From an uncultured OCS116 cluster bacterium (GTDB lineage Bacteria; Pseudomonadota; Alphaproteobacteria; Rhizobiales; TMED25), in assembly GCA_902632055.1 (NCBI GenBank), contig CACPAS010000004.1, positions 1 to 57,919 on the forward strand: a DNA stretch of 57,919 nt, in the 5' to 3' direction. The translations under genes were made by a program, and so were the position numbers. The notes beneath the pieces are model-generated. The model had not been told where the DNA came from and did no database searches. It saw nothing but the letters and a program-made list of their open reading frames with translations. How positions within the stretch are numbered: the stretch's first letter is position 1; each line of letters opens with the position of its first letter. This document shows positions 55,443 through 57,919 of this stretch, piece by piece.

Positions 55443-55532
55443 GGAGGGATGGCTGAGTGGTTGAAAGCACCGGTTTCGAAAGCCGGCAACGGGGTAACTC
55501 GTTCGGGGGTTCAAATCCCTCTCCCTCCGCCA
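55443..55532 (+). tRNA. tRNA-Ser (anticodon CGA)
   Basis: A 90-base class II tRNA with encoded CCA, 83 of 90 bases identical to the tRNA-Ser(TGA) 2.86 kb to the left. The acceptor GGAGGGA pairs with TCCCTCC, the anticodon loop TTCGAAA gives CGA, and the T-loop is GGTTCAAATCC. It decodes UCG. Confidence 0.96.
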
Positions 55533-55538
55533 AGCTTT

Positions 55539-57919
55539 TTAGAAATCCCACTCAAAGTCTAAATAGAATTTATTTGAGTAATCAAGGTCTACTCCCCCGC
55601 TCTCAAATTCATATCCAAGACCAAAACTATACACATCCATAGACTCGCTAGACTCTTTAAACAGATCGATGCCAATTCCTACTTTCCAAAAATCTTCAAC
55701 CTCTGTTTCTTCATCGATTGTATATGTTACAGGATCCGTTTCAGATGGATATTCAAGTTCAATTTCAGACTCACTACCAAATGCTAATCCATATTCAAAT
55801 TTAACCCACGGTAAATAATTATTATCATTATGACTATAGACCAAACTGATGTCTGCACCCACCGATACATTTGCCCTATGTGATGTTTGCTCGCTGATAT
55901 TCAACGAGGTATCGCCTCCGGTTTCTGTATAGCTGTCAAATTCGGTCACACTAAATTCACCTTTTGCATAAGGAGATACAATTTTTTGTTCATCTTCGGT
56001 GCTATTACCTCGTACCGTTAATGATCCAAACACCTGATTAGCAGTCCTTTCACCAGAGAGTACCTCCCCTATATCTGTTCTTGTCGTGTCAAAATTAAGG
56101 TTACCAACACCTAGAACATACTCAATCGTTGCTTCATCTATTAACGGTATATCTTGATAGCCATATTGTTTAGAACCGTAAAGTGATAAAGCGTAATTAT
56201 CCGATTTCACTTTGGACTCATCAGATCCAACTTTCATATCATCTGTTCCGTATGACAGTGAAATTCCAAATATTGAGTCGTAATTTGTATTATGTCTATC
56301 AATACCAAGATATACAGCTTCTGACTGAATATCATGAGGGTTGAGCCCATCGACGTTCGCAAGAGTGATTTCACCTGTGACCCAAGCGGCCCAGTCATTA
56401 TCAATATTTAACTTTGATTTGAGCATATTTGTATATTTTTGCTTAATATCGATAATTTCATTTTTATATTCACGCGTAAGTTCTGTTGGTATAACTGCAA
56501 TTTCTTCATTCATAAATGCGTCAAATTTTTCTAGGCACTCCTCTCTCACAAACTTACTAAGACTTTCATTGCAGTCGTCTTCACCACTTACCGAAACCAG
56601 TTCATCGACTGCTTTTTCTGATAATCCAGAGAGCCATTCAGTGGCATCACTAGTGGTTTCAATATTCTGATCATTATTTACAAGCTCATCTAGGAACTTA
56701 TTATTGAATTTTATTTTTAAGTCGTATTGATTTTTGTCAACATGCGACATGCGGTTTAGCCAATTTAACCTGTGCCCTACAGCATCCATATTCTTGAATG
56801 CCCAATTGGAAGAAATTGTTGACATAGCGTCGAGTATTTCAACAACATCGTCTTTTTCTGTTGGGTCTGTTAGCCTTGTTCTTGTTTCAAAATTAAGTAC
56901 GGTATTCGATGTCACACCTGCAAAAGAGTTACCACTTTCATCATCAAACGCAGTTGCCTGAATTAGTATATAATACTCAGTTTCATAATCCAGATTATCG
57001 GTTAGATCAATAATTATCGTTGAAGTTCCGGTTCCTGTCACTTGTGCACTTGTGACATCAATTGTTTCTACGATGCTATTATCATCTGATTTATATATGA
57101 TAATATTTCCACTCTCTACATCGACATCTTCACTAAAAGTTATTTCAATATTTTCATCAATATCTACATTCGTTGCATTGTCAGTCGGTATAGTTGCGGT
57201 AATTGTTGGATTTGTTGTGTCATCGTTATCATTAATATAATAGGTATGTACGATGTCTGAACCCAAAGTCGTTTCAGTAGGATTTGATAAGGTGATAATA
57301 ACAGTTTCATCTCCTTCATCCAGATTATCATCAACAATACCAGCGATTGTTATTGTTCCTGTTGTATTGCCGGCGGTTATCGTTAATGTACCATTAGCAA
57401 GGGTATAGTCGGTACCACCACCTGTTGCGGTTCCAGTCACTGTGTAATCTACTGTTATGTTTGAATTATGGGCAGACGTTAAACCTACCGTGATAGCTGC
57501 TGATGATGTAGACTCAAGTCCACTAGAGCTTGTGGCATTGAAATTTATAATAGGTAACTCATTATCAGTAATTGTGTAGGTGTGTGTGTCATCTGATCCA
57601 AGTGTTGCGTTAGTTGGGTTGGATAGCGTAACAATTACGGTTTCGTCGGACTCATCTAATGTATCATCAACAATACTTGCGATTGTGATCGTTCCAGATG
57701 TGTTGCCCGCTGCAATTGTAAGCGTTCCATTAGCAAGGGTGTAATCTGTTCCGCTGCCGGTTGCTGTACCGGTCACCGTAAAGTCAACTGTAACGTCTTG
57801 TGCGGAAGCCGCAGATAGATCAACCGTGAGAGCCTTAGAGCTTACTGACTCTGCACCATTTGAGCTTGTTGAATTGAAGTCGATAGTTGGCGCGGAGTCA
57901 TTGTCAGTAATGGTATACG
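55539..57919 (-). CDS. Calx-beta/Ig-like autotransporter-type surface protein (5' end beyond the window)
   Basis: The open frame continues off the right edge, so the true start lies outside. In order from the visible N-side: at least two and a half Calx-beta repeats (each about 112 residues, with TGTATGSGTDYTLANGTL and DDTLDESDETVIVTLSNP), then a Big_5/SwmB-like Ig domain (TIPTDNATNVDIDENIEITFSEDV), a helical linker (about 100 residues), and a C-terminal beta-barrel of about 270 residues (WAAWVTGEITLANVDG, ASVGADISLVYSH-like strands) ending in the outer-membrane-type F (EWDF). Such proteins are large adhesins anchored in the outer membrane. The stop at 55539 faces the tRNA-Ser end, 6 bases apart. 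Confidence 0.82.
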   Translation of the reverse strand, partial: YTITDNDSAPTIDFNSTSSNGAESVSSKALTVDLSAASAQDVTVDFTVTGTATGSGTDYTLANGTLTIAAGNTSGTITIASIVDDTLDESDETVIVTLSNPTNATLGSDDTHTYTITDNELPIINFNATSSSGLESTSSAAITVGLTSAHNSNITVDYTVTGTATGGGTDYTLANGTLTITAGNTTGTITIAGIVDDNLDEGDETVIITLSNPTETTLGSDIVHTYYINDNDDTTNPTITATIPTDNATNVDIDENIEITFSEDVDVESGNIIIYKSDDNSIVETIDVTSAQVTGTGTSTIIIDLTDNLDYETEYYILIQATAFDDESGNSFAGVTSNTVLNFETRTRLTDPTEKDDVVEILDAMSTISSNWAFKNMDAVGHRLNWLNRMSHVDKNQYDLKIKFNNKFLDELVNNDQNIETTSDATEWLSGLSEKAVDELVSVSGEDDCNESLSKFVREECLEKFDAFMNEEIAVIPTELTREYKNEIIDIKQKYTNMLKSKLNIDNDWAAWVTGEITLANVDGLNPHDIQSEAVYLGIDRHNTNYDSIFGISLSYGTDDMKVGSDESKVKSDNYALSLYGSKQYGYQDIPLIDEATIEYVLGVGNLNFDTTRTDIGEVLSGERTANQVFGSLTVRGNSTEDEQKIVSPYAKGEFSVTEFDSYTETGGDTSLNISEQTSHRANVSVGADISLVYSHNDNNYLPWVKFEYGLAFGSESEIELEYPSETDPVTYTIDEETEVEDFWKVGIGIDLFKESSESMDVYSFGLGYEFESGGVDLDYSNKFYLDFEWDF
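57228..57919 (-). repeat. tandem Calx-beta coding repeats, about 336-339-base period
   Basis: Matching blocks occur at an offset of 336-339 bases; for example CCATTAGCAAGGGT near 57391 recurs at 57727, and the segment before CAGTAAT at 57566 recurs at 57905. The copies are diverged but easily aligned, coding for the Calx-beta units. More copies probably lie beyond the right edge. Confidence 0.75.

Noticed and set aside
52581..55532. Integrated prophage or integrative element at tRNA-Ser
   Set aside because: No integrase, phage structural gene or duplicated attachment core other than the tRNAs themselves.

Overview
The window looks like chromosomal DNA from a low-GC alphaproteobacterium with a compact genome, probably a marine Rhodospirillales-like, AEGEAN-169-like or HIMB59-like lineage; I cannot place it more precisely. 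The clues are the alphaproteobacterial gene orders kdsA-eno-ftsB-pdhA-pdhB-pdhC-lpd-lipA-coq10, cinA/ispDF beside ntrB-ntrC-ntrY-ntrX-trkA-hflX, and rlpA-tmk-holB-metG-tatD-MBL. Further clues are a lipoyl domain fused to PDH E1-beta, a fused IspDF, strong AT bias, short intergenic gaps and frequent 1-15 base gene overlaps. No stretch longer than 300 bases lacks a gene.

Layout. (1) 1-10.3 kb, plus strand: the end of scpB, an orphan ABC ATPase, kdsA (LPS Kdo synthesis), eno, ftsB, the complete pyruvate dehydrogenase complex with lipoamide dehydrogenase and lipoyl synthase, and a COQ10/RatA-type protein. (2) 10.3-11.9 kb, minus: pncC/cinA and ispDF. (3) 12.0-20.9 kb, plus: two nitrogen-type two-component systems (NtrBC, NtrYX), TrkA and HflX. 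hfq, which usually sits between trkA and hflX, is missing, and NtrX has a decayed AAA+ domain. (4) 21-28.2 kb, minus: MBL hydrolase, tatD, metG, holB, tmk, rlpA and an MsbA-type exporter. (5) 28.3-37.3 kb, minus: a complete branched-chain amino acid/amide-type ABC importer (livKGFHM order in transcription), then a tripartite tricarboxylate transporter (tctC-A-B) with an LVIVD-repeat protein. Hairpins lie after each binding-protein gene. (6) 37.4-48 kb, mixed strands: AzlCD exporter, FMN flavoprotein, two alpha/beta hydrolases, AhpD-like protein, aldo/keto reductase, RidA plus aldehyde dehydrogenase, a flavodoxin-fold reductase, and a four-gene operon of small membrane proteins that ends with a PrsW-like protease. 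(7) 48-51.5 kb: a poorly characterised envelope cluster with three overlapping genes (a 611-residue membrane coiled-coil protein, a single-pass protein and a small Rap1a/Tai-like secreted protein), followed by a degraded ABC-ATPase remnant. (8) 51.6-55.5 kb: a PD-(D/E)XK nuclease gene and two almost identical tRNA-Ser genes that bracket an AIPR-family protein and an SRA-HNH endonuclease, a likely defence hotspot. (9) 55.5 kb to the right edge, minus: the C-terminal part of a large Calx-beta/Ig-like/beta-barrel surface protein.

The first 28 kb is mainly conserved housekeeping sequence. From 28 kb onward the content is accessory: nutrient import, small-molecule catabolism, envelope genes and defence. 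The least explained parts are the 48-51 kb membrane operon and the tRNA-bracketed defence segment.
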